Positions 11,096 through 22,541 of a DNA stretch of 64,000 nucleotides are shown piece by piece. Location of the stretch: contig LS997563.1 in NCBI GenBank assembly GCA_000469685.2, forward strand, positions 7,130,437 to 7,194,436, read 5' to 3'. Position 1 is the first letter of the stretch, and every line of letters begins with the position of its first letter. The notes below the pieces were generated by a model. That model ran no database searches. It was not told the origin of the DNA and saw only the letters and a program-made list of their open reading frames with translations. The position numbers and the translations under genes are program-made. This stretch comes from Haemonchus contortus (lineage: Eukaryota > Nematoda > Chromadorea > Rhabditida > Trichostrongylidae).

Positions 11096-11530
11096 ATTAT
11101 ATATATTACGTTATGCAAGGCGTAAACCTGTCTACCTGTGACTGTGACCGTCGTACTCCTCTACATGTGGCCGCCAGTGAAGGTGATCTCAATATGGTGA
11201 AATTTCTTGTGAACGTGGCCAAAGTGGATGAGGATGCTCGAGACAGGTGTGTACTTTTGACCTCCACTGAAAAGTGAAAGCGTCCGAAGTCCCTAAACAC
11301 CGAATTCAGCTCCAACGATTTCCTCGCTAGGAAACCTACCCACTATTGTAAGAAATCCACCTGGGCCTTGACAGGGATAACTCAACCCGAGATGTAATGC
11401 CCGGGAGAACCATTAGATCGATAATCCTTCTAAACCTATCTTGCTTAGATGGAATCGATCCGCTCTGAACGATGCCCGATTCTTCAAACACGCAGCCTGT
11501 GTTGACTTTTTGGAACGTGCCGTAGCTCGG
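11096..11530 (+). pseudogene. Glutaminase ankyrin-end fragment (unit b1)
   Basis: There are two exons, 11,096-11,246 (acceptor TTACAG, donor GTGTGT) and 11,449-11,530 (acceptor TTGCTTAG). Joined, they read in frame through the splice. Exon one has DRRTPLHVAASEGDLNMVKF and ends DEDARDR. Exon two has WNRSALNDARFFKHAACVDF. This matches the C-terminal ankyrin repeats of animal glutaminases (GLS/GLNA), where a DxDxRTALHVAAxEGHxEVVKFL block is followed by KDRWxNxPLDDA. The catalytic serine-beta-lactamase-like domain is absent, because the fragment starts just after a duplication breakpoint. No promoter or start exon is present, so it is a gene fragment rather than a gene. Confidence 0.7.
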
Positions 11531-12540
11531 GTAGGAAATTTTGGCCGTTGCAGTTTGAATCATATAGAAGCAGTTGATAAGCCGATTGATTTCAGCCAGA
11601 GGCACGGCGTAGCCAATCGATCTCTTCTGAAGATTCTGAATCGGAAGATCATCCGTTCGACATCGCTCAACGACCTCCGTTTAGTCTTGACACCTCGGAG
11701 CAGCAATGATATCAGTCCCATAGAGTTCTTCTGAAAAGCTTATAAAATACTCTATTTCACTGTAAAATCTTTGGAAATTGAAAATTCTATCCTTCAGGAG
11801 AAAAACCCTGATTTTCATGGATTGATCGATGCATTTTTCCAGTAGTTCTCAAGTGCGGGGCTCGGATCAAAATGTCTGGTTCCCTGGTTCATACTGTCAT
11901 TCAGTACTGCACTCCCTCTACCTTCCTACTCTTCTGTGGAGGAAAAATGACCTCCTCATTGTCGGACTAGATGGGGGCTGCAACCTGCTGATCTTCAACG
12001 TTCCGAAGCCTCAAGGGATCCTTGGCATGAACATATCAAGAAAGAAGCGTTATGATTTGCTAAGGAGATAGTAGTGGGAAGTCCTGGAATGCTCAAGTCA
12101 AATAGCTGATGCAGGGAGTCCCCTGTGTTCCGGAATTTACACTTCATGCAATGTTTGTTGTTCACCTCTTTTGCAGGTATGACCCAGCTTAAATGCGCTC
12201 TCATGTGACGACTTAGGCAAAACAACTGTTGGCGTAACGCCGCGAATCCGAACCCGTCGTTTCATGAAAATGAGACCTAACTCTGATCCCCTTCACCGTG
12301 AGACACACTGTTTGGCCTTGGCCGTTGGCTACGTCAGCCTGCCAATCAGCTTGATGGCGGCTGAAGCCCACTTCGGCTTCACCAAGCTGTCCGATGGGCC
12401 GGCGGGCATTTCAGCTCAGCAGGACTGAGCCCACACCCCTCCATTGAAGGAAGTGTGGACTCGGCCCTGCTGAGCCGAACTGCCCTCCGGCCTATCGGAC
12501 CTCCACAGCGTCAGCCGTATAGGACAGTCCTGGTTGAATT
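11531..12540 (+). other. Plus-strand remnants downstream of the glutaminase fragment
   Basis: A frame at about 11,925-12,070 reads NDLLIVGLDGG, then GMNISRKKRYDLLRR. The diverged unit-3 copy (about 35,120-35,235) keeps ISRLKRYDLLRRS followed by GTAAGT, and TTTTTCAG before GMTQPEWALMRRL at 35,340. This looks like spliced coding sequence of some plus-strand gene end. LLIVGLDGG faintly resembles an ARF-like P-loop, but the GKT residues are missing. The product is unknown, and it may belong to the glutaminase neighbour. Confidence 0.3.
12318..12505. repeat. Long imperfect palindrome
   Basis: The outer arms are GTCCGATGGGCCGG and its counterpart, read on the other strand as GGTCCGATAGGCCGG. The inner arms are CTCAGCAGGACTGAGCCCACA and TGTGGACTCGGCCCTGCTGAG. 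It can fold into one stem of about 80 bp. It is present at 28,249-28,436 and diverged at about 35,545-35,665. The a units retain only one outer arm (about 2,253-2,285). It may be a fold-back MITE. Confidence 0.55.
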
Positions 12541-15403
12541 TCTAAAATTACCTGATTCGGAGAGAGCAGACAAAGATAGTTGAGAGAGGATAGTTTGAGG
12601 AGCAGAAGATGCCTTTCGGTACTGATGATTGAATAGCAACTACGTCAAAGAAGGAAGTGAAACTACGACCTGACTGCCTTCTGTTTTTTTTTGAAGATTT
12701 TCCTTCACTTTTGGGTTGAACAATAAGCCGCAGAACCGGCTTAGAAGCCTCCAAGCTTCAACATCCCTAATCCTTCAGGAATTCCCAGTTCGGAAACGAA
12801 TGCCTTTTATCTTCTGATCTCGGAACAGAACAGAAGAAGAAAGCCACCCTTCCTCTCAGAACTGGAAAAGTTCGAGCATAAACATTTTGTTTACAACATT
12901 TGACCACCTTCAGCCATCTGAAATAGTGCCAGTCCGTCGTCCATCCCGGTGCCAAAACTTTGCCGATGAACAATTGTGTCTTGAAGACTGTGCTCACTAG
13001 TCTCTCTGGTTTTCCTATTTCTTGCCAATATTAAATCAAAAAGGAACATTTTATTTCACACAACAACAAAACAATTTAAAACACCGTAATATTCAAGGAT
13101 TTCCCTTGTATATCAGGTAGGCGGTAGTTTCAATGTCGGCTGACCGGCCAACCGTTCCGCCTCCCTGATTTATATTTGTAGTTCGAGACGGGGTATCGTG
13201 TAAGATGATTCCTGCAAAAAAAAGAGCCAGTTGAAGAGGAAGAGAGCTGGATCCGAATTTTTTAGAATAGTTCTCGATTGAAATTGAAAAGAGACTCCGA
13301 AAACGACGATTCTAGTGACGCCCGAGGTATATTGGCATTTTGAAGCAGTAAAAAGGCATCTCATACATGGGAACGAAATGTTATGATAAGCTGCGAATAT
13401 GTTGAGCCTAGGGTTGCTTCCAAGAAGAGAAGGAAAAAAGATGTGAGATTTAAAAGGTTCCCTGGCTCCCCTTTTACTATCACAGTATCAAACTCCCCTG
13501 AACCGCCACTTCTCTTCTACTTTCAGGACCATTTTTTGTAGCTAACTGTCTGAAATAGTTATCCTTATCATGAGTATTAAATCATCTGCCGGAATCAAGG
13601 GGTTCCCAAACCCTTCTGCATCCTAAGTTCAAGCCATGTCAATGTTTTTATTCTAAATTTTACAGATAGAAACCACCAATCTAACTTACTCTAATACCTA
13701 TCCATAAGTCCTTTTCAGTATACACGAGATATAAGATGTACCTTTTTAGGGAATAGGCGGTACACTTCGGCGCTGTCCATATGAATAGAATTCCAGATGG
13801 TCTCGAAGTTTTTTCAAAAAGTCTCGCTTGTATCAAGAGTATAATTGTCATTAGAGTAAATAGTATTGCCAATCGTTCAATCAACTGATTGCTGCAAGAA
13901 TTTTAAATTATAACTGTAGACCTGGTCATAAGTTATATGTAGCACACTGTGGTTGTCCAAGAAAATATCTCCTTCTAAGTAGACAGTTCTTCTCCTCCTC
14001 TCTAGTTAGGCTTTTTTTTGAATTCTGGGCTTTCCTCACAACCTCGAACGCTGACATAACCAATGCCGACGTTCACTTATTTATCCTCCCTCATCTAGGT
14101 TACCACCAAACGAACAGTAAGAGGTACGTGGAGGACGGACAAGACAAGGGCGATGGCTGATGCGATGCGACCTCTACCACACTCGCAGACGAGCGGAAAA
14201 CAACTGACCCACGTTGAAGCTAAAATGAAAGGGTTGAAGAGCATGGGACAGTGAGGAAATTGTCGCATGAAAGAGAGACTTTTCGTACCAACTCGGAAAC
14301 TATGTAGCAGATGTGGAACAGTAAGAGTTGGAAGTAATCAGATCACTCATGAGAAGCGGCAAAGCAAAAGGTTGGGTTCAGGCTCAACGCTGCATTCTAG
14401 CTCTGATGGTGAGCACGGGTACCTCTGGAAGAATAGCTAAGGCTTGTTACCCCCGAAGAAATAAACTTTTGAATAGCTCGCAGTCGTGTAGACATGATAT
14501 TGCACAGTAAAATCATCTGGTACCATCCATACAAACAGTCGGGGTAGCCATGCCGATCTTCTCCGATGGCTGGTGGGTATTCGGTAACGGTCTGAGCTCG
14601 AACACGCTCCATTAGATGGGAGCGTGGAAGGGAAAGAGGAACGGAATGTGTGTTTGTCTTGCTTCAGCTGGTGTGTCTGGCGGCCATCCGAAAAAGCAGG
14701 CGAGCAGTAGCTGTCGGACGTTGGATGACTACGATGAAGATCACTCACACGCGTTAATGAGGAGAGAAGCCCCACTGGACTTTCTGATTAGCCGTCCAAC
14801 AGTAGATCCGCCCCATACAGATGTTGCCGTCCAGCGCCGTACGATCTCCTGTTGAGAAAGAAGAAGCAGAACAAGTATATCGCGAGGGAAGATTGGTGGA
14901 CTGGTGAACTGGGAAAGTTCTTCAAGGGGTAGAAAATCGAATGAAAATTCCGTCACGTCACTCAAAAAGTTAAGCTTGGGGTAGAAGGTCAGTCTTGCGG
15001 AACATCTCTCAGAACCTGGTTATTCTCTTTTGATTCTGAGACTTCATAAATAGCTCAAACACAACCTTTACTCAACCCTTCCATTCCTCTAACCAAGACG
15101 AGAAACCCGCCCTCCAACGCAATGACCCCCTTGGCTTCCCCACACGGCTCTTCCAATTATTCCGTGTCGCTCTCACCCATCCCAGCTTCCTCGAAACCAA
15201 TCTGACCAGTTGATTAGTCCTCACTACTTTGCAATGCATGTGTTGCCCTCCCATCAGTGCATTCCATTTATTGTTTGCCGGGGTCGTACCTCACGCTGTT
15301 CAATGATGGTAAGCTTTAGATGTGGGAACATGGAGTGCTGTGGTGACGGCAGTAACCGGGCGACTGGTACAACATGGACTTTTGAACCCGTCGGAAAAGC
15401 CTA
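12541..15403. other. Conserved interior of unit b1
   Basis: This is homologous to 2,491-5,100 of unit a1. No gene of known family is recognised on either strand. It ends at the left TIR of the element at 15,404. Confidence 0.35.
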
Positions 15404-16044
15404 AAGGCACCGTTCACGATAAATTTTGGGTAATCCAGATTATGATGAAAAATGGAAGACAAGATCGAAACTAGTGCGACCGAGGTGAAGAAACTGCGTG
15501 CATCGGTGTTTCCAAAGTGAAAAAAAGGCTTCCAAAAACCTTTGAAAAGGGGGCTAGACGAGAATGAAACCAGAAAAATGAAGAAGAGTGGGGGCGTCCG
15601 GACGAGCTAAACAGTGTGTTTCACTGCGCGCGTGTGGGTCCTGGTGCGAAAGAACAGACAATAACAAAGAAAACCCTAGTAACAGCAAAAGTAGCTCACC
15701 TTTTTCAGCCTCTAGGAATAGGAAATTAAATAAGAGATCGCCGGCAGCAAAAAGAAAAAACAGAGGAAAAAAAGAATGAGAGAAAAACATCGCCTTATCA
15801 CTCGGCGATTGATCGATTGTGCGTGGGTCCTAGAACGAATAATAGCAAGCTGTATTGTCTCGACACTCGTCTAACGTGACACCGATCAAGAGGCGGGAAC
15901 GCAAACTACGGCAACAGCGGGGCTTCCACTATGCCCTGGACGTCGAGATTGGGGGAGTGGGAGGGTCCCTTCTACAACCCATGGCGGCCGCTGTGTATTA
16001 ATAAGGTAAGAACTCAATAACTTTTTTATCGTGAACGGTGCCTT
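15404..16044. mobile_element. 641-bp TIR element (unit b1)
   Basis: The left terminus AAGGCACCGTTCACGATAAA is matched by the right terminus TTATCGTGAACGGTGCCTT in inverse orientation. Both are flanked by TA, which fits a TA target duplication. The a units lack it at the same site (near 5,125-5,135: GAAGCTGAAAGATTTGTG). The interior is partly GC-rich with no long conserved frame, so it is a non-autonomous DNA transposon of Tc1/mariner-like target preference. The same element is at 31,336-31,970. Confidence 0.7.
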
Positions 16045-16175
16045 TAAAGATTTGTGAGGGACCCCGGGCATATGAATTGCCTTAGAAACTCCTTCCACAG
16101 TTTTTTCAAGGTGTTGGAAAGCCTCATGAAGTCCAGTTCCAACTGCCCAGTGCTCAGATGTTCCAAGATTGCCCA

Positions 16176-16916
16176 TCAACTAACCAAAAAATGCTTTGAG
16201 ATGGATAAAAGACATTCAAATGCTTTTTTCCGATTTTCCTTGTAACATGAAGACTATATGGAACTTACTCAAGCTCCTTCAATTTTCGGCGATATTCTCT
16301 CTGAAACGTCGTCGACCTATTCAACTCAAATGCCATGATCCAACGTAATGTTCTTCCTTACCTCACGAGTAATCCAAATAGTAGTAATTCTTCCCGGGTC
16401 ATAATATTCCGTGGTTGTTGTCTCAACAGGTTCCTCAGTAGTTGTAGTGGTTTCTGTTACCTGGGCCGATTCCGTGAGTACTGTAGTTGGGATGAAAACG
16501 CTTCCAGTAGATCTCTGGTAAAGTGGTTATCGGCTTGCCGGCTTCTGTGAAATTTGGACTTTTCGATGATTTTGTTGTCGAGATGGTGCTTGACATAGAC
16601 GTGGAAGTCGTAGTAGCAGTCATTGGGGTTTGGACGGTAGTTGTGAAGGTTGTTGTTAAAAAAGTCGATACGGGTGCTTCTGCTGATGTTGTCGTATTCG
16701 TAGTCGTCGTAGTCGTTGAAGTAGTCGTTTTTGTCGTTGTTGTTGTTGGTGGTGGTGGAGGTGTTGTTGTCGTTGTTGTTGTTGGTGTTGTTGTTGTGGC
16801 TGCTGTCGTTGTTGTTGTTGGTGGTGGTGGTGTTGTTGTCGTTGTTGTTGTTGGTGTTGTTGTTGTTGCTGCTGTCGTTGTTGTTGTTGGTGTTGTTGTT
16901 GTTGCTGTTGCTGCCG

Positions 16917-16948
<32 letters not shown>

Positions 16949-18120
16949 GATGAGGTGGTGGTGGTGGTGGTAGGGATCGTGGTTGTCGACGGCGTAGTCG
17001 TAGTAATAGGAGTGGCGATAGTAGTAGTTGTTGTTGTTGATATTGTTGATACTTGTGCTTCTGCTTCTTTTTCCGTAGTCGTTACACTCTTACTGGACAA
17101 GAGTACCCTTATGTCCTCCAGGTCAGACCCCCGACAGTCATTGTAGTCAAAATCTTCCTAGCCCTTTTCCTGCAAAAAAAAAACCCTTCAACTGAAATAA
17201 AGCAATCCTTGAGGTTATTCATGTAGTGATGCCTATAAAATCATTTGTTTTTGTAACTGTGAATGTTATAGAGCGTTTACTATCGTAAACAAAATGGGAC
17301 AACCATTTTATTCCCCTCATGGTAGGGAGTTTTCATAATCTAATAAAAAATCCTGATTCCTGACAAAAAAAAGCTGAGTTCCCTTGACTATTAACGGGAT
17401 CGAGTCCTGAGCAAAACCAGACCTTGCCCAATTCAGCAAGTTCCTTCATGCTCCCACATCGCTAACTGCTGCGGATGAGAGCAATCATCCGAAAAGTGAC
17501 GTCAAATTGGAGGTCCATAATCTTGTTGTACTACTGCCAGACATGGACCATGGAGCGAGATAGCTACAGTAATTCTTACAGAAATCGTTTTCAGCTACTA
17601 TCCAAGACTTTATCAGGTAAAAAGGTACTGTAACTCACCTTAATCTCTCTTTCACAATCGTCTATCTCGTTACGACCACAGAAACATCTCAGTTGTTGAT
17701 GGATAGAACCGTTCTTGCTAGTTTGATTCCATTTAAAGACTTCACAAACGGCCTCACGTTGCCCCGACGTCCGATTCTTGAAAAAAGCAATTCAACCTCA
17801 ACACTTACTAAACAAGTCAATCACTTGCTCCCACAATTTACCTCAGTTGTCACTTCGACTGTTTTATCTCTTTGCAATTTGCACCAAGATGGATTACCAT
17901 TGTCCGGATAAATATGTATTTCAAAGCAAAATCCTCAAGGGTACTTTCCTAAATAGTTCCCAGTAGCGAAGTTGAACTTACAATGGAGATTTTTCCTGAG
18001 TAAGAGAATACTCACCTTTTCAAGTCCTTCGGGGCAGTAATTGTAGTCGGTAGCTTCGCTACAGTAGAGCAGCAGATTGAGCAATAAAAGATGATGAAAG
18101 ATGATAAACAGAGACTTCAT
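16176..18120 (-). pseudogene. Secreted Cys/Thr-rich family, copy 2 (multiply broken)
   Basis: Exons are at 18,016-18,120, 17,842-17,948, 17,639-17,776, 16,362-17,169 and 16,269-16,300. Exon 1 encodes a signal peptide and DYNYCPEGLEK. Exon 3 has EAVCEVFKWNQTS and LRCFCGRNEIDDC. Three lesions are visible. Exon 2 is 107 nt instead of 108 (one G lost in GAGGGATTT). The Thr-rich exon has an in-frame TAG as its fourth codon (GAA AAG GGC TAG). That exon is 808 nt and its frame shifts before the YYDPGR tail. It has a very long run of ACA/ACG/ACT Thr codons (about 16,730-17,040). It is probably a pseudogene. Confidence 0.6.
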
Positions 18121-18277
18121 TAGATCCTATGCAACCGATTGACGATACGTATAGGCCAGCAAATAAAGATACTCACTGTGGGGTGAAAAAATACTATCGG
18201 GAGTAAATACTGATATATATCTACCTGTTGATCATAATTATGTCTAGAAATAAACAATGGGCTCAGATAAAAAAAAG

Positions 18278-18578
18278 GACAATGTATTGAGGTGCTAATC
18301 AGTCCCGTCTGCCAGGGATGCTCCCACGCGTTCTGCCTCCATTCAGAATCGAAGTGGCGTATTGAATGCGTATGTGGCTTATACAATGGCTTGCGTTAGT
18401 CAGCCAATGTACAAGCCAGTGCTTTTATCCTCCCAGACGAGTATGGCACAAATTAATCGACCCCGTAGGGATGGCAGGCTTGGGTGGTCTAGACGTATAT
18501 CGATCCGGGACTCGAACCCATGACCATGCGTGTATGATAGTGCTCCATTTGCCACCACGCCACCTCCTCCCTCGGCTT
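18278..18578 (-). mobile_element. tRNA-derived SINE, family 1 (unit a2)
   Basis: This is a duplicate of the element at 972-1,272, carried along by the unit duplication, with the same head and body. Confidence 0.7.
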
Positions 18579-18721
18579 AGATAAGCTGTGATGATGGCTT
18601 AGTTGTCCTTGAAGCCAAACTTCGTACACGAGATTATTGTTGTCCATGAGATTATTGTTTTATTATACTTTGGCAAGACTATCACAACACCGAGTAAATC
18701 AATATCTATGGAATACACACT

Positions 18722-18880
18722 CTACGACAATTCTTCAGGAAAAAGCTTTGTCATAAGCAGATCCACAAGCAGATAGGACAGATGTTTATTGAGTCGCGGG
18801 TACTGGAGGGTGTTCACCAGCCTTTTCACTCCACCACGCCAACTTTTTGAGTCCAGCACTCGTAACATACATGATGGCAT
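18722..18880 (-). pseudogene. Orphan copy 3 of the terminal snx-14 exon
   Basis: A 159-nt open exon identical in layout to copy 1, with one further coding change (LLVDLLMT instead of LLMDLLMT). It has the same upstream junction to glutaminase-intron sequence. Confidence 0.85.
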
Positions 18881-21800
18881 CTGAAACGAGCCAGAAGCAA
18901 GGTATGTACTTTGGACCTCCACTGAAAGCTGATTAGGTCCGAAACCGTGAACATCGACTCATAGAGTTTTTCCAAAAGACTAATAAAATGTTCTATTTCA
19001 CTGTAGAACTTTCGAAAATCGAGCATTCTATCCTCTAGGAAAATAGCCTGATCTTCGTTGATTGGTCGATGCATTTTCCAGTAGGCAAGTTTAGTAGCGT
19101 GCGCTAGGTTGAAAAATGTCTGGTTCCTTCGTTTATACTGTCATCCAGTTCTGCATTCCCTCTACCTCATACTGTACTGTGGAAAAAATGACCCTTCTAC
19201 TTGTCAGACTAGATGGGGGCGGCAAGTACTAGTATTCAACTTCCCGAAGCCTTAAGGGATCTTCTGACATGAACATTTCAAGACGAAGCGTTATGATTTG
19301 CTTAGGAGATCGTAAGTCGGAATCCCTGAAATACTCAAGTTGAATGGCTGGTGCAGGAAATTCCCTGTTTCCGGAATCTACACTTTATGCAAAGTCTATT
19401 AACCTATTTTGCAGGAATGACCCAGCTTGAACGCGCTCTCATGCGTAGACTCTACCAAAAATTTGTGGTGCCACCCCGTGAATCCGAACCCGTCACTTCA
19501 CAGAAATGAGACCGGACCCTTACCCGCGACAATGCGAAACCACATCTTTTTTGGATTGGCCGGCCCATCGGATATCCAGCAGCGTATACTATCCTGGTTG
19601 AATTTGTAAAATTCACTGATTCAGAGAGAGCAGGCCAAATAAATTGAGAGCGGATAGTTTGAGGAGCAGAAAGGGCTTTTGGTACTAATGAATGAATAGC
19701 AACTACGTCGAAGAAGGGAATGAACCTCAGGCCTGACTGCTTTTTGTTCTTTTTGAAGATTTTCCTTCCTTTGTGGGTTGAACAATAAGCCACAGATTCG
19801 GCTTAGAAGCCCCCAAGCTTCAACATCCCTAATCCTTCAGAAACTTGCAGCTCGGAGTCAAATGCTTTTCACCTTCTGATCTCAGAACAGGACAGAAGAA
19901 GAAAGCCACCCTTCCTCTCAGAACTGGAAAAGTTCGAGCATAAACATCCTGTTTACAACATTTGACCACCTTCAGCCATCTGAAATAGTGCCAGTCCGTC
20001 GTCCATCCCGGTGCCAAAACTTTGCCGATGAACAATTGTGTCTTGAAGACTGTGCTCACTAGTCTCTCTGGTTTTCCTATTTCTTGCCAATATTAAATCA
20101 AAAAGGAACATTTTATACCGCACAACAACAAAACAATTTAAAACACCGTAATATTCAAGGATTTCCCTTGTATGTCAGGTAGGCGGTAGTTTCAATGTCG
20201 GCTGACCGGCCAACCGTTCCGCCTCCCTGATTTATATTTGTAGTTCGAGACGGGGTATCGTGTAAGATGATTCCTGCAAAAAAAAAAGAGCCAGTTGAAG
20301 AGGAAGAGAGCTGGATCCGAATTTTTTAGAATAGTTCTCGATTGAAATTGAAAAGAGACTCCGAAAACGACGATTCTAGTGACGCCCGAGGTATATTGGC
20401 ATTTTGAAGCAGTAAAAAGGCATCTCATGCATGGGAACGAAATGTTATGATAAGCTGCGAATATGTTGAGCCTAGGGTTGCTTCCAAGGAAGGAAGGAAA
20501 AAAGATGGGAGATTCAAAAGGTTCCCTGGCTCCCCTTTTACTATCACAGTATCAAACTCTCCTGAACCGCCACTTCTCTTCTACTTTCAGGACCATTTTT
20601 TGTAGCTAACTGTCTGAAATAGTTATCCTTATCATGAGTATTAAATCATCTGCCAGAATCAAGGAGTTCCCAGACCCTTCTGCATCCTAAGTTCAAGCCA
20701 TGTCAATGTTTTTATTCTAAATTTTACAGATAGAAACCACCAATCTAACTTACTCTAATACCTATCCATAAGTCCTTTTCAGTATACACGAGATATAAGA
20801 TGTACCTTTTTAGGGAATAGGCGGTACACTTCGGCGCTGTCCATATGAATAGAATTCCAGATGGTCTCGAAGTTTTTCAAAAAGTCTCGCTTGTATCAAG
20901 AGTATAATTGTCATTAGAGTAAATAGTATTGCCAATCGTTCAATCAACTGATTGCTGCAAGAATTTTAAATTATAACTGTAGACCTGGTCATAAGTTATA
21001 TGTAGCACACTGTGGTTGTCCAAGAAAATATCTCCTTCTAAGTAGACAGTTCTTCTCCTCCTCTCTAGTTAGGCTTTTTTTTGAATTCTGGGCTTTCCTC
21101 ACAACCTCGAACGCTGACATAACCAATGCCGACGTTCACTTATTTATCCTCCCTCATCTAGGTTACCACCAAACGAACAGTAAGAGGTACGTGGAGGACG
21201 GACAAGACAAGGGCGATGGCTGATGCGATGCGACCTCTACTACACTCGCAGACGAGCGGGAAACAACTGACCCAAGTTGAAGCTAAACTGAAAGGGTTGA
21301 AGAGCATGGGACAGTGAGGATATTGTCGCATGAAAGGGAGACTTTTCGTACCATCTCGGAAACTATGTAGCAGATGTGGAACAGTAAGAATTGGGAGTAA
21401 TCAGATCACTCATGAGAAGCGGCAAAGCAAAAGGTTGGGTTCAGGCTCAACGCCGAAGAAATAAACTTTTGAATAGCTCGCAGTCGTGTAGACATGACAT
21501 TGCACAGTAGAATCATCTGGTACCATCCATACAAACAGCCGGGGTAGCCATGCCGATCTTCTCCGATGGCTGGTGGGTATTCGGTAACAGTCTGAGCTCG
21601 AAGACGCTCCATTAGATGGAGCGAGGAAGGGAAAGGGGAAGTAAATGTGTGTTTGTCTTGCTTCAGCCGATGTGTCTGGCGGCCATCCGAAAAAGCAGGC
21701 GAGCAGGAGCTGTCGGACGTTGGATGACTACGATGAAGATCACTCACACGTGTGAATAAGGAGAGAAGTCCCACTGAACTTTCTGATTAGCCGTCCAACA

Positions 21801-22541
21801 GTAGATACGCCCCATACAGATGTTGCCGTCCAGCGCCGTACGATCTCCTGTTCCGTGACTAGAACTACTCAATAGGTTCACTTCTGCCTCCACCTTCTGG
21901 AATGCGTTCCTTGACGTTCCCTATTCGAGTGATTTTCGTTCGGTGTACAGGGGAATATCAACGCAGAAAGTCAAGGAGCTCCCAAATCGAATGAAAATTC
22001 CGTCACGTCACTCGAAAAGGTAAGCTTGGAGTAGAAGGATAGTCTTGCAGAGCATCTCTCAGAGCCTGGTTATTCTCTTTTGATTCTGAGTCTTCATAAA
22101 TAGCTCAAACAGTTACAACCTATTCTCAGCTCTTCCAATCCTCAAGTTGAGACGAAAAGTCTCCTCCACGCAGTAACCCCCTTTGCTTCATACGGCTTGC
22201 CCATGCTATTCCGCGTTGTCTTCACCCATCCCAGCAGTTGATCAGTCATCACTACTTTGCTATGCATGTGTTACCCTCCCATCTGAACATTCCCTTATGT
22301 TTTTTGCCGGTGAATCTCTCCCCCTGTTCAACCGATGGTAAGCCTTGGATATGGGAAAATAGAGAAATGGTGACGGCAATAACCGGGCGACTGGGACAAC
22401 ATGGATTTTCGAACCCGTCGAAGAAGCTGAAAGATTTGTGAAAGACCCTAGACGTATGAATTGCCCTAAACAACTCTTTCACAGTTTTTTCGAGAGTATC
22501 CAGTTCCTACTGTACAGTACTCAATGTTACGAGTTTGCCCT
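18881..22541. other. Interior of unit a2
   Basis: A near-identical repeat of 1,575-5,187. The main visible difference is about 49 bp present here (near 22,460-22,510) and missing from unit a1 near 5,150. No gene was recognised. Confidence 0.35.

Noticed and set aside
11925..12070. ARF-like GTPase exon (LLIVGLDGG)
   Set aside because: The P-loop GKT is missing or interrupted in every copy, and the following residues do not continue the family. Kept only as a remnant of unknown origin.
16523..17146. Long plus-strand Val/Leu-rich open frames (also 5,491-5,991; 22,845-23,450; 32,449-33,072; 40,722-41,300)
   Set aside because: They are antisense shadows of the Thr-rich exons: ACN repeats read backwards give Val/Leu codons. 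They have no splice or start context.
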